From assembly GCA_948144175.1 (NCBI GenBank), contig CANXME010002305.1, positions 1 through 64,000 of the forward strand: a stretch of 64,000 nt of DNA, given 5' to 3'. Source of the stretch: Closterium sp. NIES-65. Its lineage: Eukaryota > Streptophyta > Zygnematophyceae > Desmidiales > Closteriaceae. Shown here piece by piece: positions 25,188 through 39,756 of this stretch. The first letter of the stretch is position 1. Each line of letters opens with the position of its first letter. The notes beneath the pieces are model-generated. The model worked only from the letters and a program-made list of their open reading frames with translations. It was not told where the DNA came from and ran no database searches. The position numbers were made by a program, and so were the translations under genes.

Positions 25188-25430
25188 TAGACCCTTGAGT
25201 AGAGGATTCATCCCATCAAACTGGACGCCTGCTACATGACTGGGGCGGCTCAACGAGTCTGCTTTGTTGTGTTCCCCGGGTTTGTAGACGATGTCGTAGT
25301 GGAAGTGAGTTTCCAGGAAGTCCACCCATCGCACCTGTCGTCGTGAGAGCATCGGCTGCGGCTTCAAGTATTTGAGACTGCATTGGTCAGTCTGAACTGT
25401 AGGCTTGGCTCCCTCTAAGTAAAACCTCCA

Positions 25431-26385
25431 CGTTCTGCCAGCTCATCTTGACTGGACGCGAAACCAGTCAAGTCTTCGCGAGTCAAACGAAGCGAGAATG
25501 AAATCGAACTCGCTGCAAAAATGAAACTCGATACCGTGTTTAACAGGATTTCAAACTAATTTTGTATGTGCGCTTATAATAAGTAAAGGTTTTTCAGGGG
25601 GGGGCGCTTATGATTGAGGACCGGCCATAAGCGCATGGCTCCATATAGAAGCGCCGGCGCTTTTAATAGGATGGCGCTACTATCCGGGGTGATACGGTAC
25701 TTTACACACACGCTTACCGCGTACATGACTATTCCCGCCAACAGCACCCTACAATAAAATGTTACCACTCGCGACACCTGCCTCGACCATTGTTTCCGCC
25801 AATGTCCACATTGCAACCCAGCCTCATGGTTCGGTTGATAACCCGCGCTCTGGTCCTCCGCCTTGACAATTCCCAAACTCGGCGCCAAGCCCGTCACGCA
25901 CCTCATTCTCGCGCATTACTGTTACCACGCTAGGCCTCGCTATATATTGTTCGCTCATTCCTTCGCTCATTGTATTCTTGCTTCGATAGTGCAATCCTCG
26001 TTCTCTCACTCAATTGCACTCGTAACAGGGGTCTATACCCCTTGAGATTTTGCATGCGCTTATGGCAGACTGATGTGTCTTTGCCCCTGTGGGCTGGCAG
26101 AGAATCTCGTGCGCGCGATTCTGATTCCTGACGCTATAAAACTTCCACTCCATTGAATTCACAAGAATGAGATGCACACTTTGGTGCTATAAGAATATGA
26201 ATCTATATCAGCCATTTTATAAGCGCATGCGCTTATACCCCATACTCAACTAGAATCGCATACTGTATGCGCATACTATCCGGGGTGATACGGTAACTGA
26301 AGGGGTCCTATATCCGGGGGTTTACTGTACAAAGACGCAGCGAATGTAGGTGGTGGTGGTGGTGGTGGTGAAATTCCCAAGAATG
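25431..26385. other. Intergenic, with short dispersed repeats
   Basis: Apart from the F-like LTR fragment, this holds two copies of TATCCGGGGTGATACGGT (about 25681 and 26278) and several AAGCGCATGCGCTTAT-like palindromic words. It lies just downstream of the HHO stop codon and would hold that gene's 3' UTR and polyadenylation site, which I could not place. A short GGT array lies near 26350-26370. Confidence 0.5.
25690..26040. repeat. LTR fragment related to Gypsy F
   Basis: Aligns over roughly 200 bases with 10175-10340, sharing blocks such as GTTACCACTCGC and GATAACCCGCGCTC (and a close variant). No coding part is attached, so it is a solo LTR or a fragment. Confidence 0.6.
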
Positions 26386-30759
<4,374 letters not shown>

Positions 30760-32013
30760 TGTGAACCACAAAAACTATGCCTTTAGTAGTAATTTTCTAG
30801 CATCTCTTGTGACTCTCGCCACCAAAATCGTAAATCTGGCAGCTAAAACCCCGGCGCAATTTCCATGATTTGCCTGGGTGACGCTATTTCCGAGAAGTCG
30901 ATTTCCATTCCAGAGAGGCTTTCTGCTTCCTAACAAAGTTACTTTCTGCACCTGGACAGGTTTCAGCGTTAAAGCTGGTGATACTGGCAGTGGTGGCAGC
31001 AGTTCAGTGTGAAGAGTGCAGGGGCGGGAGCTTGGAATGCAGCCGAAACATGTTATTTCTGTCGTTGCATTTGTGCGTTTGCTGTGGGGCACTTCTGTTT
31101 TGCCTTGCTTGGTTCCACAGTGCAACACGATGATTTGTGGAGACGAACACCATTGAATATGCCAACTGGGTTGAGTAAGTGGGGTTTTTTTTCGGGATCT
31201 GAATTGGGAAAGATTCCTGATTCAGAAAAGATGCTCACGTTTGTTCACACGCGCAGATCGATGCATCCAACGGACGGACGAATTTCTCGGCGGATCTTCA
31301 CCCGAATCTTGTGGTCCGGTTAGATGCTGACGTGGCCGCATCTGTGAGGCACGAAATGGAATATTCGTTCTCGCATTTTGGTGGAGCATCTTCCCTCGTA
31401 GCCGCTTTGCCTGGGCAGCTCGCATTGCCGCCGGGGCAAACTATTGCCTATAACCAGTAAGGATCCGTGAAAGTAATTAGAGAAACTCATTAGAGCCAGT
31501 GTGGGGCGAAAGGCAAGGCGCGGAGGGGGATGTGTTAGGGTGCAATAATGAGAGGGGTAGCTTCTGGAGTGAGTAGAACTCCACCTCATCCGAACAGTAA
31601 TTAATGTACCTGGTACTTGGTTCCGATTGTCCCTGGAAACTCTCCCTAACGGCGCCCTTCGTTCGTCCGAAACCACCCGAGGAGGTTTGTCCCATGTACC
31701 CTAAAAAACTCTTTCGAAGCATGAAAAAGTACCTGGCCACAATGGCGCTGAGCCTTGCACGAACCGCGGGCTGCACGATTCTGAGGGTCACGACACCCGC
31801 CTTATGCGCTTACAGTACATTTCATATCAAATTTAACAAGTTACGCAACGGAGCTCTACACCAAAATAGAGATGACAAATACCTCACCATTCACGCTCAA
31901 CTGTGATATTGGAAACCATAACAGTGAGAACTGCATTCTTATACTTTTGTACTGTATATGATGCTATTCATGTCTCATTGTTGATCACTAGCTTGCGAAT
32001 TAGCATTCACTTC
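30760..32013. other. HHO upstream region
   Basis: About 1.25 kb between the HHO start codon and the target duplication of composite element E. It should contain the promoter and 5' UTR of HHO. No TATA box, second gene or RNA gene could be supported; the open frames here look random. Confidence 0.5.
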
Positions 32014-32018
32014 ACCTG

Positions 32019-32443
32019 TGCTGGGCTGAAAGGCCCTAGGATCTTTGTAGAGTTAAAGTCTGAGTAGATGTTGTAATAGCGGAAGCGTTGAATAAAGCTC
32101 TTGAACCACCTTGCGCTAGTATGTGAGGGCAAAGTAAGTTAATAAAAGCAAAGGGATACAAGAATATAAATAGATGAGTACAGAGAATATGAAGAGACAT
32201 TATAACTAATTTTACTGTTGTAGTTCGATACAGTGCGACTCGGGCAACTGCTCAATGTCGAGTCAGTTGATTGTCCTTGCTGTCGCGCTGCGTCAGGTCA
32301 AAGGTCGCTGCCCTTTGACTTTCCCGTAACCTCCGACGGTTACGTTAACCTCGTTGGTTGACTCGCGCTGCTTCGACTTGAGCTGCTTCGTTTTGTGTCT
32401 TGACTACTGACACGACAGAGGCGCTTAACTTATTTGTTCCCAA
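32019..32443 (-). repeat. Outer 3' LTR of composite E
   Basis: Starts TGCTGGGCTGAAAGG. From about its 60th base it is nearly identical to 50545-50971. Its last two bases (CA) lie beyond element D at 39755-39756, which restores the 427-bp length of the other outer LTR. Confidence 0.85.
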
Positions 32444-32577
32444 TGAGAAAATTAGAACGCGAGAATGGAATGACTATGAACGAAGTGAGTACAAATAGGA
32501 AACCCTAGTTGGGTTGTACCCCAGATGGGATACCCCACTATAGCCTACACAAATAAGAAAGCTATAATATTCTGACA
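32444..32577 (-). repeat. 3' LTR of Copia D (134 bp)
   Basis: TGAGAAAATTAGAACG to ATTCTGACA, followed by the CACCCCCATAGGC polypurine complement. Confidence 0.87.
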
Positions 32578-32784
32578 CACCCCCATAGGCAAAGTGGGGG
32601 AGAACAAGGGGTCACAAGACCAGTCAAGCAAAACAAAGCTCAGGGTGGATCACAAAGTCACCACACATTCCGAGCACAAGTTCAAGGGCCACAAGGCCAG
32701 TTCACATGCAAGAGCATATATAGAGATATACAAGAGTCAAGCAAGCAAGAACAAGAGTATATATAGGTCAAGGTACAAGCAAGG

Positions 32785-35700
32785 TCAAGAAGTGAGCAAG
32801 TGAGCCAAGACAGGCACAAGACCCAGCTGCGTGCAGCAAAGCTGATGATCACAAGGCGCAAGTGCCTTGGTGAAGACATCAGCAGTGTTGGCCTCAGAGG
32901 CCACGTACGCAAGTCGCAACTGTCCACGCTGCTGTAGCTCACGAGCAAGAAAGTAGCGGAGAGCAATGTGCTTTGTCCTGTGCTCCAGTCGCTGCTCTCG
33001 ACACAAGGCCAGCATGGCCTTGTTGTCTACGTACAGGACTGGAGGAGAACGAGGCGGCTCTCCAAGGTCGGTCAGCAGGTAGGTGAGCCAGCGAAGCTCC
33101 TGAGCAGCCATAGCCCCGGCGTAGATCTCACCCTCACAACTGGAGCCAAGAACAGAAGACGAGCGGGTAGCCCGCCACGAAACAGAGCCGGAACCAAGGC
33201 TGAAGGTGTAACCCTGTGACGACCGCTGCGTAGCCTGGTCGTCAGCCCAAGAAGCGTGCGCGTGCCCAGTGAGGACCACTGGACTGCGCCCTCCAAGCAC
33301 TAGCCCCATGCCCGACGTACTGCACAAGTAGCGCAACACCCTCTTCGCTGCAGCCATGTGCTCTGGTCGGTGTCTCCCAGGAGCAACATAGCGGGCGAGA
33401 ATGCTAAGAGGGTATGCAAGGTCAGGTCGTGTGCAGATCATCAGGTACATGAGGCAGCCAACAAGCTCTGCGTACGGACCACTCGACTCTACGGACTCAT
33501 CCCAAGGCAGAGCTGAGAGCGAGTGGCGAGTAGGCAGAGGAGTGGCCTGAGGCGAGGAGTACGTGAAGCCGAAGCGCTTAAGGACCTGCTGCACCATGTG
33601 TGACTGAGTCAAGGTAATGGTGCGACGTGCTCTGTCCCGGGTGATCTGCAAGCCAAGGTAGCTGCGCAGTTCACCCAGGTCAGTGCACGTGTGTCTCTTC
33701 TGCAGCTCGGACTTCACGTAGGCGAGTCCAGCAGTGTCAGCTGTGGCAAAGACCAAGTCGTCGACGTACACGAGGATGTAGAACGGCGGCAGAGAAGTGT
33801 CGGTGCGCAGAAACAGCGACGGGTCGGCAGTAGAAGGAGCAAACCCAAGAGCCGCAAGCGTAGTCCTCAGTGTGTCGTGCCACTCACGTGGCGCCTGGCG
33901 GAGACCGTAGACTGGACGCCGGAGACTCCACTGGGTACCAGGAGGGAAAGACCCAGTGAAGCCAGGTGGGCGACGCAGCCAGATCTCCTCGTGCAGGCTG
34001 CCCTGCAAGAAAGCAGTGCTGAAGTCGAGAGAGTGCAGCTCGTAGTCACAGTGAGCAGCAACGTGCAGCAGTACCCGAAGAGTGGTCATCTTCGGGGTGG
34101 GAGAGAAGGTCTGAAAGTAGTCAACTCCCTGCCGCTGACTGAAGCCACGAGCCACGTAACGCGCCTTGAAGACAGGCGTAGAACCCGGCGGCCGCTTCAC
34201 CCTGAAGATCCACATGCCACTGACGATGTTCGCCCCAGGAGGGGGAACAGCGTCAACGTAGGTGCCTGTGGACCTCCAGGAAGCCATCTTTGCATCCATA
34301 GCTGCCTGCCACTGAGAGGAGTAGGGACCCTCTATCGCCTCCGCGTAAGAGCGCGGAGTCGGGATGTCTAGTGCATTCGGGTCTCCCTCAGGGGCGAGCA
34401 GTACAGACGCGAGATGAGGTGAAGCGGCGGCCAGACACTGGAACTCCTCCTGCCTGTCCTCAAGGACGTCCGTGCCAAGGGCACACTCACCCCCGACGGA
34501 CGGAGGACAGACAGACTCAGACTCAGCGACAAGACTAGCAGCGTAGTCTAGACGACAGCGCGCAGCAAAGTCGACGAGCTCAGTGACAAGGGCAGACGCA
34601 GCAGAAGACTCGAAAGAAGGGTCAGTGACAGCAGTAGCAAGGAGACGCGTGACAGTAGGACTGGCAGCACGAAGAGAGTCCGACTCCGGGTCGGCAAGGG
34701 CAGGAAGAGAGGACTCAGGAGGAGAAGGCAAAGGGGCACGCAGAGGAGCAGTGGAGGGACGCAGAGACATCCGGTGCGTGCCAGGGACAGGAGGAGGACG
34801 CTGACGCGAACCGCGACCACTAGTGCGTGTAGGACGAACAGGCGACGCAGGACGAGACGCAGGCTCACGACGCTTAGTAAGACCTTTAGTTGGACCAGCG
34901 TAGGGAGAAGGCGCAGGCAAAGGGGAGGCAGGCTGTAGCTGTGACTGGGACTGGACAGGCTGTGGACCCTCTAAGGGAGGAGGAGGAGGACCAGGAGAAG
35001 GTGTAAGACCAAGAACCTGCTGCAGGAGCGGAACGAAGTACGGTCGGGGCCGCGTGGCGACGCCAGAAACAGCAGGGACAGCACCAGTACTCCCAGAAGG
35101 AGTACTCGCTCCAGCAGTACCTCCAGCAGCACCTCCAGTAGCTCCAGAACCCCCAGCAGCACCAGGAGCACTGCGAGTCAGACCGCCAGCAGTAGTCTCA
35201 GCGCCAACACCCTCAGCAGTACCAGCTCCAGGAGAACCCTCAGGCCCAGCAGCTCCAGCACCCACCGCACGAGCACCTCCGGGACGCGCGGCAGCAGCAC
35301 CCTCTGCAGCCGAAGAACCTCCAGCACCAGCAGTACGCCTCCAGCGCCGGGCAAACCACTCACGCAGCTCCTGTGGGGAGAGTGGCTCTCGGCAAGACGA
35401 AGCACCTCCAGGCGAAGAACCTCCAGGCAAGGCACCTCCAGGCGGAGCACCCCCAGTCTCAGCACCCCCAGGCTCAGCACTCCCAGGCCCAGCACCCCCA
35501 GGCTCAGGCTCCTCAGACACACTACCCCCAGGCTCAGCACCCCCAGACTCAGCACCCCCAGGCTCAGCACCCCCAGACTCCGCACCCCCAGGCTCAGCAC
35601 CCCCAGGCTCAGCACCTCCAGTCCTAGCAGCCCCAGGCTCAGCTCCCGCAGCAGCACCAGAGTCACCAGTTACCTCGACAGGCTCGACCGCGTCTACCTG

Positions 35701-37533
35701 GGACACACCTGAAGGGGCAGGACCCTGAGGGGGGAGGGGGTCTACCGGGGGGGGACCTGGTACCAAGAAGAGCGGGGGCGGGGGGAGGGACGGAGTGCGG
35801 TAGGGGAAGAGGCGGTAGTAGGGTACCGACTCGTCGAACGTGACCTCCTGGGAGGACAGAACACGTCGAGTGGTGGGGTGGTAGAACTGCCACCCAGGGG
35901 CGTCGGGGGGGAACCCCAGGAAGACGCAGGGAGCAGCGCGAGGGGACAGCTTGTCCGCAGACAAGTCGCGGACAAACGCCCGAGATCCCCAGACCCGGAA
36001 CGCCGACGCATCGCCAACCTTCCCCGTCCACAGCAGGGCTGGGGAGGTCTCCGGCCTGGAGACCCTGGGGTGGAGGTTGATCTGATGCGCCGCGTACCTG
36101 ACCGCAAACGGCCACAGAAAATGGGGGGCAGCCGCATGCATCATAAACGTACGAGCGACGTCCATGACCATGCCAATGCGGCGCTCTGCAATCCCATTTT
36201 GCTGCGGTGAGTCCGGAAGCGTGAAGGTCTGGCGGATGCCTCGTGCACGACAGAAGGTACGCAGAAGGCCAGAGGAGAACTCTCCGCCTCTGTCCAAGTG
36301 CAGACGCAACACAGGAAAGTTCGAGCCAAAGCTCTGCCTGAGCCGGAGACGAGCTGCGCGGATCCAGTCGATCAGCACCTCAGTGACATCACCCTTGCTG
36401 CGCAAGGGGAAGACTGTGGTGTAACGCGAGTAGTCGTCAACCACCAACAGGATGTAGCGCTCGTGACCGAGTCCACGGACGCGAGCAGGGCCCCACACGT
36501 CCATGTGAAGCGTCTGCAACGGAGCCTCTGTCGGAGGAAACTGGGAGGAGTGAGGGGCAGCACGCTGGCGCCCCTCGACACAGGGGACACAGGCAGGGCC
36601 ATGGCCCTGAGGAAGGGGAGGGAGGGACCGGGGGAGACCAGACACAAGAAGACGGGAGGCCATGCCTCTGAGCCGAAGCAGAGAGGGGTGGCCAAGGCGG
36701 TGGTGCCAGAGGAGAGTCTCGTGAGACAGACGGCGACACGAACAGGGGGCAGACTCAGGACCAGACCTGGACGCTGCAGCTAACACCTGACCAGACGAAG
36801 GGACGCTACCAGACTCAGCACCGGGAGGAGAAGCAGTGGTCGGTGTGTACAGGCTCGACCCTGGCTGACGTGTAAACATAGCCAGGTGGCGACCTGTGCT
36901 AGCCTCTGTGCAGTGTGTCACCCGCTGACGAGCGGGAGTGAACTGGTGGACACCCACATCCTGTAGGTCCGCACCACTCACCAGGTTCGTAGAGAACGAG
37001 GGGAGGTAGAGACCAGTCAGGGTGCCAGAGGGAGCCGCCGGACACGGGAGGACTGTGGAGAAACGAGACAGGACAGGACCTCCAGAGGGGTCAGCCAGGG
37101 ACACCGCAACCGGTCGACTAAGCGGCGTGAGAGTGGTGCGGTCCCGAAAGAAGGAGCGAGACGCCCCAGAGTCAAGGGTGAAGGTGAGAGAGGCCGAAGC
37201 CGACACAGTACCTGAGAGTGCAGACTCACTAGTACCTGGGAGCACAGACGCACTGGCACCTAGAGTAGCAGCCACACTGGCACCTGACGCAGCAGTACCA
37301 ATGCCCGGGTCGGGCGGGAAACACCGGTAACAGTCACCCTCATCACTAACAGTCACAGCATACATGGCAGCAAGGATAGCATCAAAGTCAAGATCAAAGA
37401 TGGCTACACTAGCCCTAGACAGCTCTCCCCAGCGGGGGATCTCAGAGGCCTCTAGAAACTGCTGGCGCCAAGCGTCGGTCAAGCGGGCAAAGCAGCGGCG
37501 GGCGGTGTGGGTGCCCCCACACTGCTCACCCAC
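32785..37533 (-). CDS. Gag C-terminus and Pol of Copia D
   Basis: A 1582-codon open frame. It holds the end of gag with a Cys/His cluster (GEQCGGTHTARRC), protease (LDSGASRSFFRDRTTLTPLS), GAG-pre-integrase (LSHETLLWHHRLGHPSLLRL), integrase core (MDVWGPARV, DRGGEFSSGLL, QQNGIAERRIG), a long low-complexity linker with PGGAE repeats (about 35400-35650), reverse transcriptase (the FQTFSPTPKMTTLRVLLHVA block, YVDDLVFATADT) and RNase H (LTGHAHASW, SSCEGEIY, KHIALRYFLARE). The frame ends shortly before the polypurine tract. Confidence 0.9.
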   Translation of the reverse strand: MGEQCGGTHTARRCFARLTDAWRQQFLEASEIPRWGELSRASVAIFDLDFDAILAAMYAVTVSDEGDCYRCFPPDPGIGTAASGASVAATLGASASVLPGTSESALSGTVSASASLTFTLDSGASRSFFRDRTTLTPLSRPVAVSLADPSGGPVLSRFSTVLPCPAAPSGTLTGLYLPSFSTNLVSGADLQDVGVHQFTPARQRVTHCTEASTGRHLAMFTRQPGSSLYTPTTASPPGAESGSVPSSGQVLAAASRSGPESAPCSCRRLSHETLLWHHRLGHPSLLRLRGMASRLLVSGLPRSLPPLPQGHGPACVPCVEGRQRAAPHSSQFPPTEAPLQTLHMDVWGPARVRGLGHERYILLVVDDYSRYTTVFPLRSKGDVTEVLIDWIRAARLRLRQSFGSNFPVLRLHLDRGGEFSSGLLRTFCRARGIRQTFTLPDSPQQNGIAERRIGMVMDVARTFMMHAAAPHFLWPFAVRYAAHQINLHPRVSRPETSPALLWTGKVGDASAFRVWGSRAFVRDLSADKLSPRAAPCVFLGFPPDAPGWQFYHPTTRRVLSSQEVTFDESVPYYRLFPYRTPSLPPPPLFLVPGPPPVDPLPPQGPAPSGVSQVDAVEPVEVTGDSGAAAGAEPGAARTGGAEPGGAEPGGAESGGAEPGGAESGGAEPGGSVSEEPEPGGAGPGSAEPGGAETGGAPPGGALPGGSSPGGASSCREPLSPQELREWFARRWRRTAGAGGSSAAEGAAAARPGGARAVGAGAAGPEGSPGAGTAEGVGAETTAGGLTRSAPGAAGGSGATGGAAGGTAGASTPSGSTGAVPAVSGVATRPRPYFVPLLQQVLGLTPSPGPPPPPLEGPQPVQSQSQLQPASPLPAPSPYAGPTKGLTKRREPASRPASPVRPTRTSGRGSRQRPPPVPGTHRMSLRPSTAPLRAPLPSPPESSLPALADPESDSLRAASPTVTRLLATAVTDPSFESSAASALVTELVDFAARCRLDYAASLVAESESVCPPSVGGECALGTDVLEDRQEEFQCLAAASPHLASVLLAPEGDPNALDIPTPRSYAEAIEGPYSSQWQAAMDAKMASWRSTGTYVDAVPPPGANIVSGMWIFRVKRPPGSTPVFKARYVARGFSQRQGVDYFQTFSPTPKMTTLRVLLHVAAHCDYELHSLDFSTAFLQGSLHEEIWLRRPPGFTGSFPPGTQWSLRRPVYGLRQAPREWHDTLRTTLAALGFAPSTADPSLFLRTDTSLPPFYILVYVDDLVFATADTAGLAYVKSELQKRHTCTDLGELRSYLGLQITRDRARRTITLTQSHMVQQVLKRFGFTYSSPQATPLPTRHSLSALPWDESVESSGPYAELVGCLMYLMICTRPDLAYPLSILARYVAPGRHRPEHMAAAKRVLRYLCSTSGMGLVLGGRSPVVLTGHAHASWADDQATQRSSQGYTFSLGSGSVSWRATRSSSVLGSSCEGEIYAGAMAAQELRWLTYLLTDLGEPPRSPPVLYVDNKAMLALCREQRLEHRTKHIALRYFLARELQQRGQLRLAYVASEANTADVFTKALAPCDHQLCCTQLGLVPVLAHLLTS

Positions 37534-38181
37534 GCGGTCGCCGGTGCGAAGGACGTAGGTGCAGGGACCGAACGCCCCACCACACTGACGCTGCGAGTAC
37601 CACTCACGGAGCTGCTGAGGGGCGGGGACGTCGCGAGAGCGCTGCTGCTGCTGCTGCTGGCGCTGACCACCCCCAGTGCTGCTCCGCTGGGACGAGCCAC
37701 TCCGACCACCTCCACCACCACCACCCCCGCCTCCGCCGCCACCGCCGCCACCGCCACCCTCGCCCCCGCCGCTCCCACCGCCACCTGCACCGCCACCTCC
37801 GCCGCCACCTCCGCCTCCACTGCCGCCACTAGGACCTCCACCCCCGCCACCACCTCCACCGCCACCCCCACTCCCCCCGCCGCCCCCAACTCCTCCGCTA
37901 CCGCCCCCGCTAGCTCCACCCGCTCCCTTGCCCCCTTTGCCCTTGCCAGAGCGGCGCCTGCCGCTGGGGGCAGACGCCGCACCGACCGACTCTAGACCAA
38001 CGAGGTCGGCCGCAGCAGCAGAGGCGACAGAGGGTTACAGGGGGGAAGGAGAACACCCCTCAAAGATGGGGGTGCGGGGGTCACCATGAGAGGCCCCTAC
38101 AGCGACTATGCTCTTCTCGGCCGCTAGCAGGGACTTCTCGAGGAGGTCGACAATGAGGGTGGTGGGACAGACAGAGAGAAA

Positions 38182-38682
38182 CTAGTCCCTAACAGCACGA
38201 AGGGAATCAGGGAGACGGGTGACTAGAAAGTAGAGGGTGATGTACATGGGAGGGGGGTTTTCGGCGCAGAAGGCAGCAGGAAGCGCAGCTCGGTAGCGAG
38301 TGTCACTAGCGCGAAGGTGGGTAAAGAGGTCAGCGACTGTAGGAAAGGCAGCAAGGTCAGGGAAGAGGTAGGGTAGCATGAGGCGGCTCAGTGTTGAAGA
38401 GGAAGGGGAGGAGTAGCGCGCAACTACAGCGTCGTACAAGGCCTGAGCGGTCTTGCACTGACGCACAGCAAGACGTGCAGCAGCATCGCGTGAGGCCCAC
38501 TTGGAGCGCACAGTGGGGTCAGCATCAGCAGGAGGTGCAGGTACAGCGCCAGAGACAAAGTCAAAGAGAGAAACTTCATCTACCGTATCGCAAAGCAAGT
38601 ACAGCTGCAGGTCGTCGACCCAGACCGCAAAGTCGATGGCGCGACCCTCAGCGTCAAAAGCCAGGACACTGGGGGTGGCCAT
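38182..38682 (-). CDS. Gag N-terminal region of Copia D
   Basis: Begins MATPSVLAFDAEGRAIDFAV, matching the gag start of Copia A. Residues run through the Copia gag helical region (YDAVVARYSSP, LMLPYLFPDLAAFPTVADL). A polyglycine stretch encoded at about 37680-37990 follows in the element. The start given is the ATG shared with A. Confidence 0.82.
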   Translation of the reverse strand: MATPSVLAFDAEGRAIDFAVWVDDLQLYLLCDTVDEVSLFDFVSGAVPAPPADADPTVRSKWASRDAAARLAVRQCKTAQALYDAVVARYSSPSSSTLSRLMLPYLFPDLAAFPTVADLFTHLRASDTRYRAALPAAFCAENPPPMYITLYFLVTRLPDSLRAVRD

Positions 38683-38799
38683 GATAGCAGCTAACAGTCT
38701 CACCGGACAGAAAGGGTCGGGTCGCTCAGTAGCACAGCAACACAGCAGCACACCAACTCCGCCGGCCCAGGAGCAGTAGCAGCTCCACAGCAGCAGGAG

Positions 38800-39530
38800 C
38801 TCGGCACCTCAGATGGCTCGGGCGGCTCGGGCGGCTCGGGCGGCTTGGGCGGCTCGGGCGGCTCGGGCGGCTCGGGCGGCTCGGGCGGCTAGGGCGGCTC
38901 GGGCACGCAGCAGCACGGGCGGCTCGGGCGGCTCTGCTGCTCGGGTGACGCTGGGGCTCACGGGCGGCGCGGGCGTCGTGGCGGGCGGCTCACGGGCGGC
39001 TCGCGGGGTTGCTGCACGGACGGCTGCACGGGCGGCTGCACGGGCGGTTGCACGGGTGGTGCACGGGCGGCTCACGGGCGGCTGCACGGGTGGCGCGTCG
39101 GGCGGCAGCACGGGCGGGTGCACGGGTGGCTGCACGGGCGGTTCACTGGCGGCTGCACGGACGGCTGTACGGGCAGCTGCACGGGCGGCGCGTCGGGCTG
39201 CAGGGGGCGACGCACGGGCAGCCCACGGGCGGCTAGCGGGCGTCGGGCGGCGCGCAGGCGACGGGCGGCTAGTGGGCGCCGGGCGGCTAGCGGGCGTCGG
39301 GCGGCTAGCGGGCGTCGCGCGGCTAGCGGGCGTCGGGCGGCTAGCGGGCGTCGGGCGGCTGGCGCGTCGGGCGGCTAGCGCACGGGCGGCTCTGGGTGGC
39401 GCACGGGCGGCTTTGGGCAGCGCGCGGGCGCTAGGGCGCTAGGGCAGGCAGCGGGTCGCGGGCGCTAAGGCGGCGCTCGGACTGCTAGGGCGGGCGGCGC
39501 GCTAAGGCGGCGCTAGGGCTGTAGGGCAGA
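38800..39530. repeat. GC-rich tandem repeats in the leader of Copia D
   Basis: Successive arrays: GGCTCGGGC units (about 38815-38900), GCACGGGCGGCT units (about 39010-39200), and GGCTAGCGGGCGTCGGGC units (about 39225-39370). They lie between gag and the primer site, the same place as in A and G. Confidence 0.85.
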
Positions 39531-39642
39531 TCGAAAAAAAAAAAGGTAAGAGCAAGGGCCCGGAGCGCGCTCCGGGCAGAAAAAAAAGTTCGATGTGGTG
39601 GGCCCTAAGCACAGTTCCCACGGGGGAACCTGCTCGATACCA

Positions 39643-39749
39643 TGACTATGAACGAAGTGAGTACAAATAGGAAACCCTAGTTGGGTTGTACCCCCTATGG
39701 GATACCCCACTATAGCCTACACAAATAAGTAAGCTATAATATTCTGACA
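39643..39749 (-). repeat. 5' LTR of Copia D (107 bp)
   Basis: TGACTATGAACGAAG to ATTCTGACA. It is preceded by the tRNA-Met-like primer site and followed by the CCCAA duplication. Confidence 0.87.
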
Positions 39750-39756
39750 CCCAACA

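Larger units (their letters stand above)
22660..25430 (-). mobile_element. Ty3/Gypsy fragment K (split by element L)
   Basis: A minus-strand relative of C and J. From right to left: RNase H end and linker (about 25200-25430, with the ETHFHYDIVYKPGEHNKADS block), then element L, the integrase zinc-binding region (about 23600-23890), integrase core (about 23080-23660), integrase C-terminal region (22745-22936) and traces of a chromodomain (about 22660-22740). The join around L is marked by the 5-bp repeat TAGAC. Broken, with several breaks. It lies tail to tail with J. The 200 bases between them (22442-22660) have no feature I can name. Confidence 0.82.
32444..39749 (-). mobile_element. Copia LTR retrotransposon D (nested in E, nearly whole)
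   Basis: The LTR copies are 32444-32577 (3', 134 bp) and 39643-39749 (5', 107 bp); they show about three mismatches over the shared 107 bases. The 5-bp target duplication CCCAA sits at 32439-32443 and 39750-39754. A CTATGGGGGTG polypurine tract abuts the 3' LTR. The primer site abutting the 5' LTR (ACCTGCTCGATACCA) resembles the initiator tRNA-Met end. The interior holds a GC-rich tandem-repeat leader (38800-39530), gag N-terminus, polyglycine gag region, protease, integrase, RT and RNase H. Recent by LTR similarity. It appears nearly whole, with one or two breaks. Same family as A and B. Confidence 0.9.

Noticed and set aside
38813-39442. Ala/Arg/Gly frames in the leader of Copia D
   Set aside because: Translation of tandem GC repeats. 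They lie between the primer site and gag.
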